Of a stretch of DNA of 48,190 nt, positions 8,367 through 15,969 are shown in pieces. A model generated the notes under the pieces. The model ran no database searches and was not told where the DNA came from. It saw only the letters and a list, made by a program, of their open reading frames with translations. The stretch comes from Holdemanella sp. MSK.7.32 (GTDB taxonomy: Bacteria > Bacillota_I > Bacilli_A > Erysipelotrichales > Erysipelotrichaceae): NCBI RefSeq assembly GCF_024460475.1, contig NZ_JANFYN010000014.1:1-48190 (forward strand), in the 5' to 3' direction. The position numbers and the translations under genes are program-made. Position 1 is the stretch's first letter; each line of letters begins with the position of its first letter.

Positions 8367-9312
8367 GATCGAAGGATTTCAAATTGGTAGTGCACAAGAT
8401 ACAGAAAATGCGACTGGCTGTACAGTCATCTTATGTAAAGAAGGAGCTACAGCTGGTGTAGATGTACGTGGTGGTGGTCCAGCCACTCGTGAAACAGATT
8501 TATTGAATCCAAAGAACATGGTTCAAAAGATTCATGCGGTTACATTATCAGGTGGTAGTGCTTTTGGTTTAGAATCAAGTAGTGGTGTTATGCAATATTT
8601 GAGCGAACACGAAATTGGTTTTGACATGAAAAACATCTATATTCCAATCGTATGTGAAGCTTGTCTATTTGATTGTGGTGTAGGTAATTCTAAAGCGTAT
8701 CCAAACAAACAAATGGGTTATGATGCTTGTATAGAAGCTGAAAAAAATGATCCAAAACAAGGAAATGTAGGTGCAGGAACAGGGGCTAGTGTTGGTAAAT
8801 TCTTTGGTCCTCAATATGCGATGAAGGCAGGACTTGGATTTTCTGCCCTACAAATGGGTCCATTAAAAGTAGGAGCTATTGTAGCTGTGAATGCATGTGG
8901 TGATATTTTCTATCCAAATTCAGATAAACCAATTGCAGGTATCTATGATCGAAACACAAACACAAGATTGTTTAGTGAAGATGAAATCTTAAAGGCAGCT
9001 GAAAAGATGATCAATTCTTGTGGTATGAATACGACAATTGGTTGTATCATCACAAATGCGGATTTAAATAAAGCACAAATGAATAAGATTGCGAGTATGG
9101 CACATAATGGATATGCAAGATGTATTCGTCCCGTCCACACTTCAAGTGATGGAGATACTATTTTTGCGATGACATCGAATAAAGTGCCTGCAGAACAAGA
9201 TCTAGTTGGAATCATGGCCGTAAAAGCAATGGAACAAGCTATTGTCAATGCAGGTACACTTGCAGATAGTGCTTATGGTCTAGCTAGCTATAAAGAAATC
9301 ACAAAGGAATAA
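8344..9312 (+). CDS. P1 family (DmpA/S58) aminopeptidase-like N-terminal nucleophile hydrolase
   Basis: This 322-residue protein belongs to peptidase family S58/P1, enzymes that self-cleave and act as aminopeptidases on short or unusual peptides. The family signatures VDVRGGGPATRETDLL near the start, LSGGSAFGLESSSGVM, GNVGAGTGASVGK, VGAIVAVNACGDI and RPVHTSSDGDTIFA are all present, and length is normal. AAGGAGA lies seven bases before the ATG. The gene begins inside the end of the amidase gene and is followed by a strong terminator, forming a two-gene hydrolase operon. The natural substrate is unknown. Confidence 0.9.
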   Translation: MKTIQINEIEGFQIGSAQDTENATGCTVILCKEGATAGVDVRGGGPATRETDLLNPKNMVQKIHAVTLSGGSAFGLESSSGVMQYLSEHEIGFDMKNIYIPIVCEACLFDCGVGNSKAYPNKQMGYDACIEAEKNDPKQGNVGAGTGASVGKFFGPQYAMKAGLGFSALQMGPLKVGAIVAVNACGDIFYPNSDKPIAGIYDRNTNTRLFSEDEILKAAEKMINSCGMNTTIGCIITNADLNKAQMNKIASMAHNGYARCIRPVHTSSDGDTIFAMTSNKVPAEQDLVGIMAVKAMEQAIVNAGTLADSAYGLASYKEITKE

Positions 9313-9318
9313 TCATTA

Positions 9319-9344
9319 AAGTATCGCTACGGTGATACTTTTTT
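9319..9344 (+). terminator. Terminator of the amidase / peptidase operon
   Basis: Stem AAGTATC/GATACTT, extended by a G-T pair, is followed by a T-run shortly after the P1 peptidase stop codon. Confidence 0.85.
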
Positions 9345-9360
9345 CATATCAAAAATGACA

Positions 9361-9399
9361 AAAGTGCAATATCTGATACGTTAATTGCACTTTTTTTAA
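9361..9399. terminator. Second, bidirectional terminator between convergent genes
   Basis: Stem AAAGTGCAAT/ATTGCACTTT (10 bp) is followed by seven T on the plus strand and by TTTTGTC on the minus strand. It can end both the peptidase transcript and the convergent Fe-S gene. Confidence 0.75.
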
Positions 9400-9402
9400 G
9401 GT

Positions 9403-10098
9403 TTAATCTAAGATTTTTCCATCAATTGAAATTGTGACAACTTGCCAAGGAATGAACTTTTTGCTTTCCTGCAAAGCTTTTTTTACCGCATTTTCAAGAC
9501 CACCACAACAAGGTACTTCCATACGTACAATGGTTACACTTTCAATAGAATTCATACGAATAATATCGCAAAGCTTTTCTGAATAATCCACACCATCGAG
9601 TTTTGGACATCCAATTAGAGTCACTTTATTTCTCATAAATTCCTGATGAAAATTGGCATAGGCATAAGCTGTACAATCCGCAGCTATTAAAAGCTTAGCA
9701 TGTTGAAAGAATGGTGCGTTGATAGGTGCTAGCTTAATTTGTATAGGCCAAGATGTTAATTGACTTGTTACATCAATCGATGGACTTGATACAACTGGAT
9801 TCAGTGTATGCATCATAGATCCAGGGCATCCTGAATGCATGGTGCCTGATTCTTTCATGCGCTTTTCCATATTCTTTTTTACAGCCTCTTCATCATAAGC
9901 TAGAGTATCTTTTTCAATAAATGAAATAGCACCTGTAGGACATGTTGGTAAACAATCCCCTAGTCCATCACAATAATCATCACGCATTAATTTTGCTTTT
10001 CCATTCACTAAGCCAATGGCTCCTTCATGACAGGCATCCACACAGATACCGCATCCTGTACATTTATCTTCATCAATTTGAATTATTTTTCTTAACAT
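9403..10098 (-). CDS. Two-cluster 4Fe-4S ferredoxin-like protein with CCGG motif
   Basis: The 231-residue protein opens with a canonical cluster motif CTGCGICVDAC (Cys 13, 16, 19, 23) and a second, variant one, CDGLGDCLPTCP (Cys 43, 49, 53). The C-terminal 130 residues carry GCPKLDG and a conserved EVPCCGG. Proteins of this architecture are known next to Crp/Fnr regulators and hybrid-cluster proteins in anaerobes, where a redox or nitrosative-stress role is suspected. Here it is divergent from a Crp/Fnr gene, which probably controls it. GAGG lies eight bases before the ATG. No hcp gene is visible, so the partner is unknown. Confidence 0.78.
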   Translation of the reverse strand: MLRKIIQIDEDKCTGCGICVDACHEGAIGLVNGKAKLMRDDYCDGLGDCLPTCPTGAISFIEKDTLAYDEEAVKKNMEKRMKESGTMHSGCPGSMMHTLNPVVSSPSIDVTSQLTSWPIQIKLAPINAPFFQHAKLLIAADCTAYAYANFHQEFMRNKVTLIGCPKLDGVDYSEKLCDIIRMNSIESVTIVRMEVPCCGGLENAVKKALQESKKFIPWQVVTISIDGKILD

Positions 10099-10153
10099 AG
10101 AATCATCCTCATTTCTTATGAACTTATTATAGTGTATAATACATTAAATTTAT

Positions 10154-10167
10154 GTTGTTTAAACCAC
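10154..10167. promoter_or_regulatory. Candidate operator for the Crp/Fnr regulator
   Basis: GTTGTTTAAACCAC is a 14-base near-palindrome (one mismatched pair, core GTTTAAAC) in the divergent region, 16 bases before the regulator ATG. A TATAAT -10 box lies on each strand nearby with poor -35 boxes, as at activator-dependent promoters. Confidence 0.35.
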
Positions 10168-10182
10168 GAAAGGGAGATATTT

Positions 10183-10737
10183 ATGGATTTACAATTTAAA
10201 AAATACAAGAAAAATGAAATTATTTATCATATAGAAGATATTCCTCAAGCCATTGGCATTGTCAAAGAAGGAAGTGTTGTCATAGAAACTGTAGACTTTT
10301 TAGGCAATGTTTCCTTATTGTCACATATAGGTCCCAATCAAATGTTTGCGGAAAGCTATGCCCTAACCAAAACACCTATGCACGTCTATGTAAGAGCCAT
10401 CGAGGATTGTACGATTCAATTTTTAGATGTTCAAGCCTTAGAAAAATCCCCAGAATTAAAAGATCAAATGATTCAAATACTTTCAAATAAAAACAAGATG
10501 TTGTCACAACACATATTCCATATTTCCAACAAAACCATTCGCAATAAAGTATTGTCATACTTATCGTTTATGAAACTAGAAACACAAAATTCTACCTTTA
10601 AGATTCCGTTTGATCGTCAACAGATGGCTGACTATTTAAACGTAGAACGAAGTGCCTTATCAAAAGAGCTTTCTAAAATGAAAAGTGAAGGTTTAATTGA
10701 TTATCACAAGAACACCTTCACTGTTTACTCTATTTAA
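10183..10737 (+). CDS. Crp/Fnr family transcriptional regulator
   Basis: A 184-residue regulator with an N-terminal cyclic-nucleotide-binding-like beta-roll (roughly residues 1-105), a dimer helix, and a C-terminal winged helix (FDRQQMADYLNVERSALSKELSKMKSEG) that reads DNA. It has no N-terminal cysteine cluster of the classical Fnr type, so an oxygen-sensing Fe-S cluster is unlikely, and its ligand is unknown. AAAGGGAG is well placed before the chosen ATG; the frame is open 17 codons further upstream but without a ribosome site. It is divergent from the Fe-S protein gene, its likely target. Its end overlaps the convergent phosphatase gene by 8 bases. Confidence 0.9.
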   Translation: MDLQFKKYKKNEIIYHIEDIPQAIGIVKEGSVVIETVDFLGNVSLLSHIGPNQMFAESYALTKTPMHVYVRAIEDCTIQFLDVQALEKSPELKDQMIQILSNKNKMLSQHIFHISNKTIRNKVLSYLSFMKLETQNSTFKIPFDRQQMADYLNVERSALSKELSKMKSEGLIDYHKNTFTVYSI

Positions 10738-11521
10738 TTTTCACTGGTACAAAACCATCATTGGTTAATATTTGCAGTTCTTTAAATCCACAAGATTGAA
10801 TCAAGTCTAAACTGGATTCAAAAGCACAATCCAAATAGTTCTTATCATGACAATCACTGTTTAGACAAATACGCGCATTCTTTGCGCATAAATATTCCAA
10901 TATATTCTTAGATGGATATGGTGTTTTACGATAGCCTCTGGCGATAGCTCCTGTATTCACTTCAAAAATCTTATCGTTGATCAACAATCGGTCCATGCAA
11001 TCGCAAACAATGTTCATATAGTCTTTATCATTAAATTGAAAATAAGACTCGTCCTCATTATATTTGGTAATCAAATCCAAATGTCCAATGATATCCACTT
11101 CTTGCCAATCATACATATTCGATAAGTCTGAATAGTAGTCTTTACACATCTTTTTATAGTCGCCAGAATACGATTCAAACAAGGAATCAAATACAGGCTT
11201 TGAATAATCCACAGCTGCTTCACCTAAAAAGTGTTTACTTCCAATCACATATTCAAATGGAGCTTTTTCAGATATTCTTCCTAACATATCTTCTTCAATG
11301 CCTAAATGGATTTGAATAGATGAAGAATATTTCAATTTAATTCTCTCAACCTCTGAAATATATCCTGAAGTATCTCGCATGGAACTTGTATCCACGTCCA
11401 AATATCCATGGCCAGAAAAGCCTAGAATATCAAAGCCCTTTGAGATGGCTTCTAAAGTCATTTCTTCAATCGTATCTTTTCCATCACAAAAGATGGAGTG
11501 CGTATGTAGATTCTGTTTCAT
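10730..11521 (-). CDS. Histidinol-phosphatase, PHP family (HisJ/HisK type)
   Basis: A 263-residue PHP-fold metal-dependent phosphatase. The N-terminal HTHS motif (His6, His8) and SGHGYLD, GIEEDML, GHLDLI and SDCHD segments provide the expected metal ligands. In Firmicutes this family makes L-histidinol from histidinol phosphate, the penultimate step of histidine synthesis. No other his gene is in the window, so the role may be a general phosphatase. The start overlaps the stop of the upstream phosphatase gene (ATGA), so the pair is translationally coupled. Confidence 0.85.
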   Translation of the reverse strand: MKQNLHTHSIFCDGKDTIEEMTLEAISKGFDILGFSGHGYLDVDTSSMRDTSGYISEVERIKLKYSSSIQIHLGIEEDMLGRISEKAPFEYVIGSKHFLGEAAVDYSKPVFDSLFESYSGDYKKMCKDYYSDLSNMYDWQEVDIIGHLDLITKYNEDESYFQFNDKDYMNIVCDCMDRLLINDKIFEVNTGAIARGYRKTPYPSKNILEYLCAKNARICLNSDCHDKNYLDCAFESSLDLIQSCGFKELQILTNDGFVPVKIK

Positions 11522-11946
11522 GATAATTTCTCCAACCAGGCTTTACAACCCTCATTAATATCATTATAAGCTGTTTCAAAATCATTACTATACCAAGGAT
11601 CCGAAACATCTCTTGATAATAATTTATAGATCTTGTGATCTGGATCATTATTGAACATACGATTTAGATTACGCATATTATTTTCATCCATACAAATTAA
11701 ATAATCATATGACAAATAATCACTCATTGTAGCTTGTCTTGCATAATGTCTAGAAAATGGAATCCCCTTTTCTTTTAGTTTACGCTTAGCCGGAGGATAG
11801 ATATCATTACCAATCTCTTCACGACTTGTAGCTGCACTAGAGACATATAGTTCTACCCCATTTTTCTTTGCCAAATCTTTCATAATGTACTCAGCACTAA
11901 CACTACGACATATGTTGCCGTAGCAAATAAAAAGCACTTTCTTCAT
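11518..11946 (-). CDS. Low-molecular-weight protein-tyrosine phosphatase
   Basis: A 142-residue cytoplasmic phosphatase. The phosphate-binding loop CYGNICRS (C-x5-R-S, Cys8 to Arg14) is at the N terminus and the general acid lies in DPWYSNDF, as in the family. I start at MKKVLFIC, preceded by GAGG nine bases upstream, rather than at an ATG 11 codons earlier without a ribosome site. It overlaps the histidinol-phosphatase gene by four bases. In Gram-positives such enzymes counter tyrosine or arginine kinases; the target here is unknown. A truncated second copy of this gene start lies near 16.0 kb. Confidence 0.9.
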   Translation of the reverse strand: MKKVLFICYGNICRSVSAEYIMKDLAKKNGVELYVSSAATSREEIGNDIYPPAKRKLKEKGIPFSRHYARQATMSDYLSYDYLICMDENNMRNLNRMFNNDPDHKIYKLLSRDVSDPWYSNDFETAYNDINEGCKAWLEKLS

Positions 11947-12034
11947 AGTCAAAAACCTCGCTTTTATATAATTTATCATATCAAAAGAAATTTAAAAAGC
12001 AGTTAATCAGCTTCAAATTATACATATATTTATC

Positions 12035-12104
12035 ATTTATTTAACATCTGCCAATCTAATTCATCTCATGACTAAAGTCATGAGTGTTCTTAGATTGCAT
12101 TATA
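12035..12104 (-). repeat. 70-bp dispersed hairpin repeat, copy A
   Basis: About 60 of 70 bases match a second copy at 35081-35150. The core is CTCATGAC-TTTA-GTCATGAG (minus strand), inside a second helix made by GCAATCTAA and TTAGATTGGC. The hairpin resembles subterminal hairpins of IS200/IS605-type elements, but no transposase remains. The repeat supplies the stop codon of a small minus-strand frame. Confidence 0.7.
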
Positions 12105-12181
12105 ATCGGCAATGTAAACCATGATTTTTTCACTTCTTCATCAGGAATTATACTTTCGATATATACAAGTAATTCTTTCAT
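12056..12181 (-). CDS. Small ORF (41 aa) ending in the dispersed repeat
   Basis: A short frame (MKELLVYIES at its start) ends with QSKNTHDFSHEMN, which is encoded by the hairpin repeat. The other repeat copy gives another frame the same kind of tail. A 21-codon frame just upstream (12191-12256) has a better ribosome site (GGAGAG). Neither matches a family I know; both may be remnants of an interrupted gene. Confidence 0.2.
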   Translation of the reverse strand: MKELLVYIESIIPDEEVKKSWFTLPIIMQSKNTHDFSHEMN

Positions 12182-12286
12182 ACTCGTTTTTCACGTCCTT
12201 TCCGCTGCTTTTTCACAGTCTTTTTTTGCTTGCATATCCTTAAAAAAATCTTTCATTTCATCTCTCCAATCTAAAATTTATGCATA

Positions 12287-12316
12287 GAAAAAGCAGCCAA
12301 TCTTAAGACTAACTGC
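12287..12316 (-). terminator. Terminator of the relBE module
   Basis: A 12-bp stem including three wobble pairs (GCAGTTAGTCTT with AAGATTGGCTGC) is followed by five T and C on the minus strand. Confidence 0.7.
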
Positions 12317-12349
12317 TAATTACTACACTATATTCATTTCTTGTTGTGA

Positions 12350-12670
12350 TTAAATTTTCTTTAGCTGTTCACTTATATCACGTCCGCCATACATCACTGT
12401 AACGATACGCACAATTTTTTCTTCCAAGTCAGGAATATATAAAACAACAAAGTTATCTATCGGAAGAACTCGCATACCTAAACTGTGCCACGGTTCAGTT
12501 TCATAACGGCGGTATCGTTCTGGTAATTCATCAAGAGAGAGAATTGCATCCCACAAACGACTGATTTGTCTTTCTGCGTTTTCAGGTGCATTTAAATCAA
12601 CCGTAATATAAAGGAAAATATTCCTTAAATCCCTGTCGGCTCTTTCTGTTAATTCTACTTCAAATTGCAT
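12350..12670 (-). CDS. RelE/ParE family toxin
   Basis: A 106-residue toxin of the RelE/ParE fold. MQFEVELTERADRDLRNIF is the typical first strand and helix, and the ending FVVLYIPDLEEKIVRIVTVMYGGRDI is the typical final sheet. RelE members cleave mRNA in the ribosome; ParE members poison gyrase, and the sequence alone does not settle which. Its start lies inside the last codons of the antitoxin gene (16-base overlap), the usual way to keep toxin below antitoxin. The pair is slightly richer in GC than its neighbours, which suggests acquisition by transfer. Confidence 0.9.
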   Translation of the reverse strand: MQFEVELTERADRDLRNIFLYITVDLNAPENAERQISRLWDAILSLDELPERYRRYETEPWHSLGMRVLPIDNFVVLYIPDLEEKIVRIVTVMYGGRDISEQLKKI

Positions 12671-12972
12671 ATATTAAAATCTTTGCGCATTTCGGCAAAT
12701 GCCTGTTTTGCGGGCTTTGTTCTTCCTGACAAAATATCCGCATATCCTTTCTCAAGTTCTGCGTTCAATTCTTCTTCACTAAGCGCTCCCATGCAGACGG
12801 GTTTTTCATATGGTAAGCGTACTTCAAAAGGAAGTCCTTTTTTTAAGACAATCTGTTTGAAAAACATATCAATCGCATTAGAAGTAGGAATACCAAGTGC
12901 AGACAATATTGTTTCTGCCTGTTCCTTTAATGCAGGGTCAATTCTTGCATATACGCTCGCAGATTTTGCCAT
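12655..12972 (-). CDS. RelB/DinJ family antitoxin
   Basis: A 105-residue antitoxin. The N-terminal segment AKSASVYARIDPALKEQAETIL is the ribbon-helix-helix of RelB/DinJ; the rest wraps the toxin. It probably represses its own promoter together with the toxin. AAAGGAG precedes the chosen ATG by eight bases; six codons of open frame upstream are left out. Directly upstream of the toxin gene. Confidence 0.92.
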   Translation of the reverse strand: MAKSASVYARIDPALKEQAETILSALGIPTSNAIDMFFKQIVLKKGLPFEVRLPYEKPVCMGALSEEELNAELEKGYADILSGRTKPAKQAFAEMRKDFNICNLK

Positions 12973-13105
12973 AATAATAGCTCCTTTCATAGAAATAATA
13001 TACCTTTTTCTATGTCAATTATACTACATTGTATTGATATGAGCAATACACCGATAACCCAAATTTTCTGCAAGAGTCTTACCAATATCGTGTCCTTTTC
13101 TAGTA

Positions 13106-13318
13106 TCAACACCTGATAGCCTTGTCTTTTAAAGCAGGATATCTAGGCGTGATTCCTAAATATGGATTATCTTCCAATAGATAAATATTCTTTTCTAAAT
13201 CATCTAATTTTTTTAATGCAATATCCTCATCGAAATTTCTTGCGATATTCATTACTTTTTTTCGAATACCAATATCTGCAGTATCTGTACGTACAATAGT
13301 ATATTTTATTTTCCTTTT
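13106..13318 (-). pseudogene. Broken RelE/ParE-type toxin next to a Phd antitoxin
   Basis: The minus frame reads KIKYTIVRTDTADIGIRKK and continues through LEDNPYLGITPRYPALK, a clear RelE/ParE toxin. It then hits a stop after a frameshift; the next frame resumes with RQGYQVLILEK, the expected continuation. The start is also damaged: there is no ATG, GTG or TTG in frame where the overlap with the antitoxin end would place it (a GTT codon stands there). The toxin is therefore inactive while the antitoxin stays intact. Confidence 0.75.
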
Positions 13319-13584
13319 AACATAGCTCTTAAATCATTAAAAGTGTCTTGAATAGGTGATACTCTTCCGTTCGCAACATCTTCATCTGCTTCTGCAAGCA
13401 ATTCCAACAATTCAATTCTTGACTTCATACTTTTGTATTCATCATAAGATAAAGAAACTGTATCACCACGTCCATTTACTGTAATAATTACAGCTTCATT
13501 CTCTTCCCGACATTGTTTTGAAATTTCATTATAGTGATTTCTTAAATCAGCAGATGGCCTAATAGATTCTCGTATATGATACAT
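13306..13584 (-). CDS. Phd/YefM family antitoxin (orphan)
   Basis: A 92-residue protein with the Phd/YefM fold: SIRPSADLRNHYNEISKQCREE, then EAVIITVNGRGDTVSLSYDEYKSM, the classical beta-hairpin and helix, and an acidic C terminus that normally masks the toxin. The toxin gene directly downstream is broken. An intact orphan antitoxin can protect against related toxins elsewhere in the genome or on plasmids. The start is the first ATG of the frame; the ribosome site is weak. Confidence 0.88.
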   Translation of the reverse strand: MYHIRESIRPSADLRNHYNEISKQCREENEAVIITVNGRGDTVSLSYDEYKSMKSRIELLELLAEADEDVANGRVSPIQDTFNDLRAMLKGK

Positions 13585-13676
13585 AATATATGTAAATTAT
13601 GTCATAAAATGACTATATGATCCATTTATATCATCTTCGAACTGCTTGTATTTGTTCGAAAATAAGACTTCCATAT

Positions 13677-13705
13677 TTGCATAAACATTCCTTTATCGGT
13701 ATAAT
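13677..13705 (+). promoter_or_regulatory. Promoter of the antisense RNA of type I-like locus 1
   Basis: TTGCAT, 17-base spacer, perfect TATAAT on the plus strand. No protein frame follows, only a short hairpin-terminated RNA convergent with a tiny hydrophobic ORF. Confidence 0.75.
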
Positions 13706-13711
13706 ACAGAT

Positions 13712-13811
13712 ACAGAAAGGCTACTGGATACAGTGGTCACTCTGAATTAAGGTCAAAAGACGCTAGTAATCCATTGGTGAGGGTGAACTAGTGTCTTTTA
13801 CATTTTTCTAT
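13712..13811 (+). ncRNA. Candidate antitoxin RNA, type I-like locus 1
   Basis: About 100 nt from the promoter to a 13-bp stem (AAAAGACGCTAGT with ACTAGTGTCTTTT, one G-T pair) followed by a T-rich tract. The 3' end is antisense to the last 24 bases of the small membrane-peptide ORF, and the hairpin can end transcription in both directions. This convergent arrangement with a shared terminator is that of Fst/par-type loci. Confidence 0.6.
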
Positions 13812-13986
13812 AATAATCAATGTGATTTTTAGTAATTCAACTAAAGCCAATAAAACCATGGCAACATCAATGTATAGATAAATATACATACAACACGTTC
13901 TCCTAAAAAAATCGAAGGATCTGCCGAGAACTCAAGCAGATTTCTTTTTTTAATTCAGAGGGTTCACCATTACTACATCCAGTAGC
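13720..13986. repeat. Inverted repeat framing type I-like locus 1
   Basis: The arm at 13720-13750 (GCTACTGGAT then TCTGAATTAA) recurs inverted at 13950-13986, with a few mismatches. The first lies at the 5' end of the antisense RNA and the second in the leader of the toxin mRNA, so both RNAs carry nearly the same sequence. Confidence 0.65.
13788..13889 (-). CDS. Small hydrophobic peptide, probable type I toxin (33 aa)
   Basis: MYIYLYIDVAMVLLALVELL begins a 33-residue peptide with one hydrophobic span (about residues 3-27) and a basic end (EKCKRH). Such peptides, like Fst and TxpA, insert in the membrane and are toxic when overproduced. AGGAG lies 10 bases before the ATG. The stop codon sits in the terminator hairpin shared with the convergent RNA. 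I know no named family match; the call rests on size, composition and locus layout. Confidence 0.55.
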   Translation of the reverse strand: MYIYLYIDVAMVLLALVELLKITLIIIEKCKRH

Positions 13987-14149
13987 ACTTCTAATTATAA
14001 AATTTCAATGTGAAAACATTGTGAATTATGTTCAATAGTTCCTATTTGATCTAAAACGTGTTATTTTCGTTGAATTAGATACGATTTAGCATTCTAAAAG
14101 AACACAAAATCATCCTTTTGCACAATATTAGTACCATCTCAACTGACTT

Positions 14150-14182
14150 TAAAAAGCAGTTAGCCTAAAATTGACCAACTGC
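14150..14182 (-). terminator. Terminator of the AlbA_2 / short ORF operon
   Basis: Stem GCAGTT/AACTGC with a 15-base loop is followed by five T on the minus strand. Between this and the type I locus (13990-14149) I see nothing recognisable. Confidence 0.6.
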
Positions 14183-14190
14183 CATATTTA

Positions 14191-14319
14191 TTATTCTTGT
14201 GAAGTTCTAGCATCTACACGAGCTCTAATTTCATCCATTTCCGGTTGAATAGCTTCGTATTCTTTTTTGAACTCTTCATCCTGCAATTGTTGCACAAGCA
14301 AGTCATCAAATGTTTTCAT
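14191..14319 (-). CDS. Truncated HigA/XRE antitoxin-like ORF (42 aa)
   Basis: MKTFDDLLVQQLQDEEFKKE and the following EYEAIQPEMDEIRARVDAR look like the N-terminal arm of small XRE/HigA antitoxins, which normally continue into a helix-turn-helix. Here the frame stops at ARTSQE, so the DNA-binding part is missing. The ATG begins one base after the stop of the AlbA_2 gene, so it is read from the same mRNA. It may be a relic or a trimmed protein-protein interaction tail. Confidence 0.5.
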   Translation of the reverse strand: MKTFDDLLVQQLQDEEFKKEYEAIQPEMDEIRARVDARTSQE

Positions 14320-14320
14320 T

Positions 14321-15574
14321 TTATTTAATTCTATATTTCGTTCCTTTCCCTTTACCTTCAATAGTGATTACACCTTTTTGTTCCATATCTTTCAATAACT
14401 TTGTTGTTTTGGATTTACCAAAAGATATATATGGTGCAATTTCACTCATTGATTTCAACATATTTCTACTCAAAAGTTTATACACTACTTTTTCATCTTC
14501 CGTTAAATTCGCATTCTCTTCATATATTGGAAGAACAATTTGAATCGCATTCTCTGATACTTCAAAACTTGGTTTTACCGATGCTTCAGAATAGATTTGT
14601 TTGATTCTTGTAATACCTGTTCCAAATATTTCTACAAACCCCAATCTGTAAAATACATTCGCAAGATTTCTGTTTCTTAAAACCGAAAGTTTTCCTGATA
14701 AATATTCATCCTCTGTGATTCCAGATGGTAATCCACCTGGAGATACAACTTCTATTCTATCATCAAACATAGATACTCTAATTTGTGAATCCACATCCCA
14801 TACTCGATGAATTAAAGTGTTCGCAATAGCTTCTCTAAATGCAGCTTCAGGTATCTTTTCCACCATCTTTCGATCAGCTCCTTGAATTACTTCATATTGA
14901 TAATAATCTCTAAATACACTAAGAGCTTTTTCATATATATCCAAGACGGATGTATTTTCAAAAGTAATCCTCTTTTGTATAATGCTGATATTTTCTCCAA
15001 ATTTCACAATATCAATTCCGGGAAAATGATTTTTATCCGCTAAAAGACCAGCTGCATTATTAAAGCCATTCACGTCATCATATAGGTTTAATGTCTTTAA
15101 AGTATCTTTATTAAAAGTTTCAATCTGAATTTTCTCTTTTAGATTACTTTGCAAAATTTCAAAAGACAACTTTTGATCTTTACAAGGCAATTCTTCAAAC
15201 CGAATATTTTTTCCTTCTAAGACAAGTCTTGAAAACTCTAATGTATCTACTTCTATTGTTGATGTATCATTTCGTTTATATGCTTTTGATTTATACAAAT
15301 ACGGTTTCTGAAGACCACTCTTTACATTTAATTTTATCGTTTGCTCATTATTTTGGATTTCTAAAGTATAGTTTGGCTGAGACGAAATACTATCATTGAT
15401 TTTATTTTCAATATCTAAACAAGCTTGTTTCGCATTAGACAAACCTTTTATATTTCCATCATCATCCACACCAAAAAGAATCACTCCACCATCATAATTC
15501 GAAAAGGCACTCACTGTTTTTAGAAAAGTATTCGTAATTTTTTCTTTAAATTCTAGTATTCTTGTTTCTCGCAT
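14321..15574 (-). CDS. AlbA_2 domain / ATP-binding transcriptional regulator-like protein
   Basis: The 417-residue protein has an N-terminal AlbA_2 (Schlafen-like) nucleic-acid-binding domain (LEFKEKITNTFLKTVSAF, then GGVILFGVDDDGNIKGL), a central HATPase_c_4 domain (about 225-345: EAAFREAIANTLIHR, then GGLPSGIT and RNRNLANVF) and a C-terminal winged helix (about 360-417). The family is annotated as ATP-binding regulators and is frequent in mobile and defence regions; biochemistry is largely lacking. AAGGAG precedes the ATG by six bases. The promoter contains a long inverted repeat that may be its own operator. Confidence 0.8.
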   Translation of the reverse strand: MRETRILEFKEKITNTFLKTVSAFSNYDGGVILFGVDDDGNIKGLSNAKQACLDIENKINDSISSQPNYTLEIQNNEQTIKLNVKSGLQKPYLYKSKAYKRNDTSTIEVDTLEFSRLVLEGKNIRFEELPCKDQKLSFEILQSNLKEKIQIETFNKDTLKTLNLYDDVNGFNNAAGLLADKNHFPGIDIVKFGENISIIQKRITFENTSVLDIYEKALSVFRDYYQYEVIQGADRKMVEKIPEAAFREAIANTLIHRVWDVDSQIRVSMFDDRIEVVSPGGLPSGITEDEYLSGKLSVLRNRNLANVFYRLGFVEIFGTGITRIKQIYSEASVKPSFEVSENAIQIVLPIYEENANLTEDEKVVYKLLSRNMLKSMSEIAPYISFGKSKTTKLLKDMEQKGVITIEGKGKGTKYRIK

Positions 15575-15603
15575 ATAGACTCCTTTCCACTTTTATTAAT
15601 TAT

Positions 15604-15666
15604 ATTATATGTATAATCACGCATAAAAACAATCGTATTTATTTATGACTGCTTTTATGCGTGATT
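15604..15666 (-). promoter_or_regulatory. Promoter with embedded operator, AlbA_2 gene
   Basis: Minus-strand TTGTTT, 17-base spacer, TATAAT (15604-15632). A perfect 14-base inverted repeat (AATCACGCATAAAA at 15615-15628 and its mirror at 15653-15666) has one arm inside the spacer and one arm upstream, as expected for a dimeric or tetrameric repressor site. Confidence 0.6.
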
Positions 15667-15960
15667 TCAATCATATTTTTTTATTTTCGACCGTATTTTT
15701 AACTGGAATCAATACATAAATATTGTAAAAGACTTTTATAATTCTTTTTTAGATGAATTGATTTTTTACAATCACGATTTTTAAACCAGCTTTTACAATA
15801 CTATGAATCCGTGTTAAAACATTAACAACAATCCAAGTATAGACACACAATTTAAATTTTCTCTAATTTGATTTGTTGATGAAGTTATCCAAAAGGTGCA
15901 TTTAAGGTGCACAAATCCTCTTAATTTCATTTATTATCCTTTATATAAAGTGCCTTATGA
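15667..15960. other. AT-rich gap without recognisable features
   Basis: No frame with a ribosome site, no tRNA and no strong terminator seen. The sequence is very AT-rich with short homopolymer runs. Confidence 0.5.
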
Positions 15961-15969
15961 AGAATAAAA

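Noticed and set aside
12084..12287. Plus-strand 67-codon frame
   Set aside because: It is the complement of the repeat and two small minus frames, without a ribosome site.
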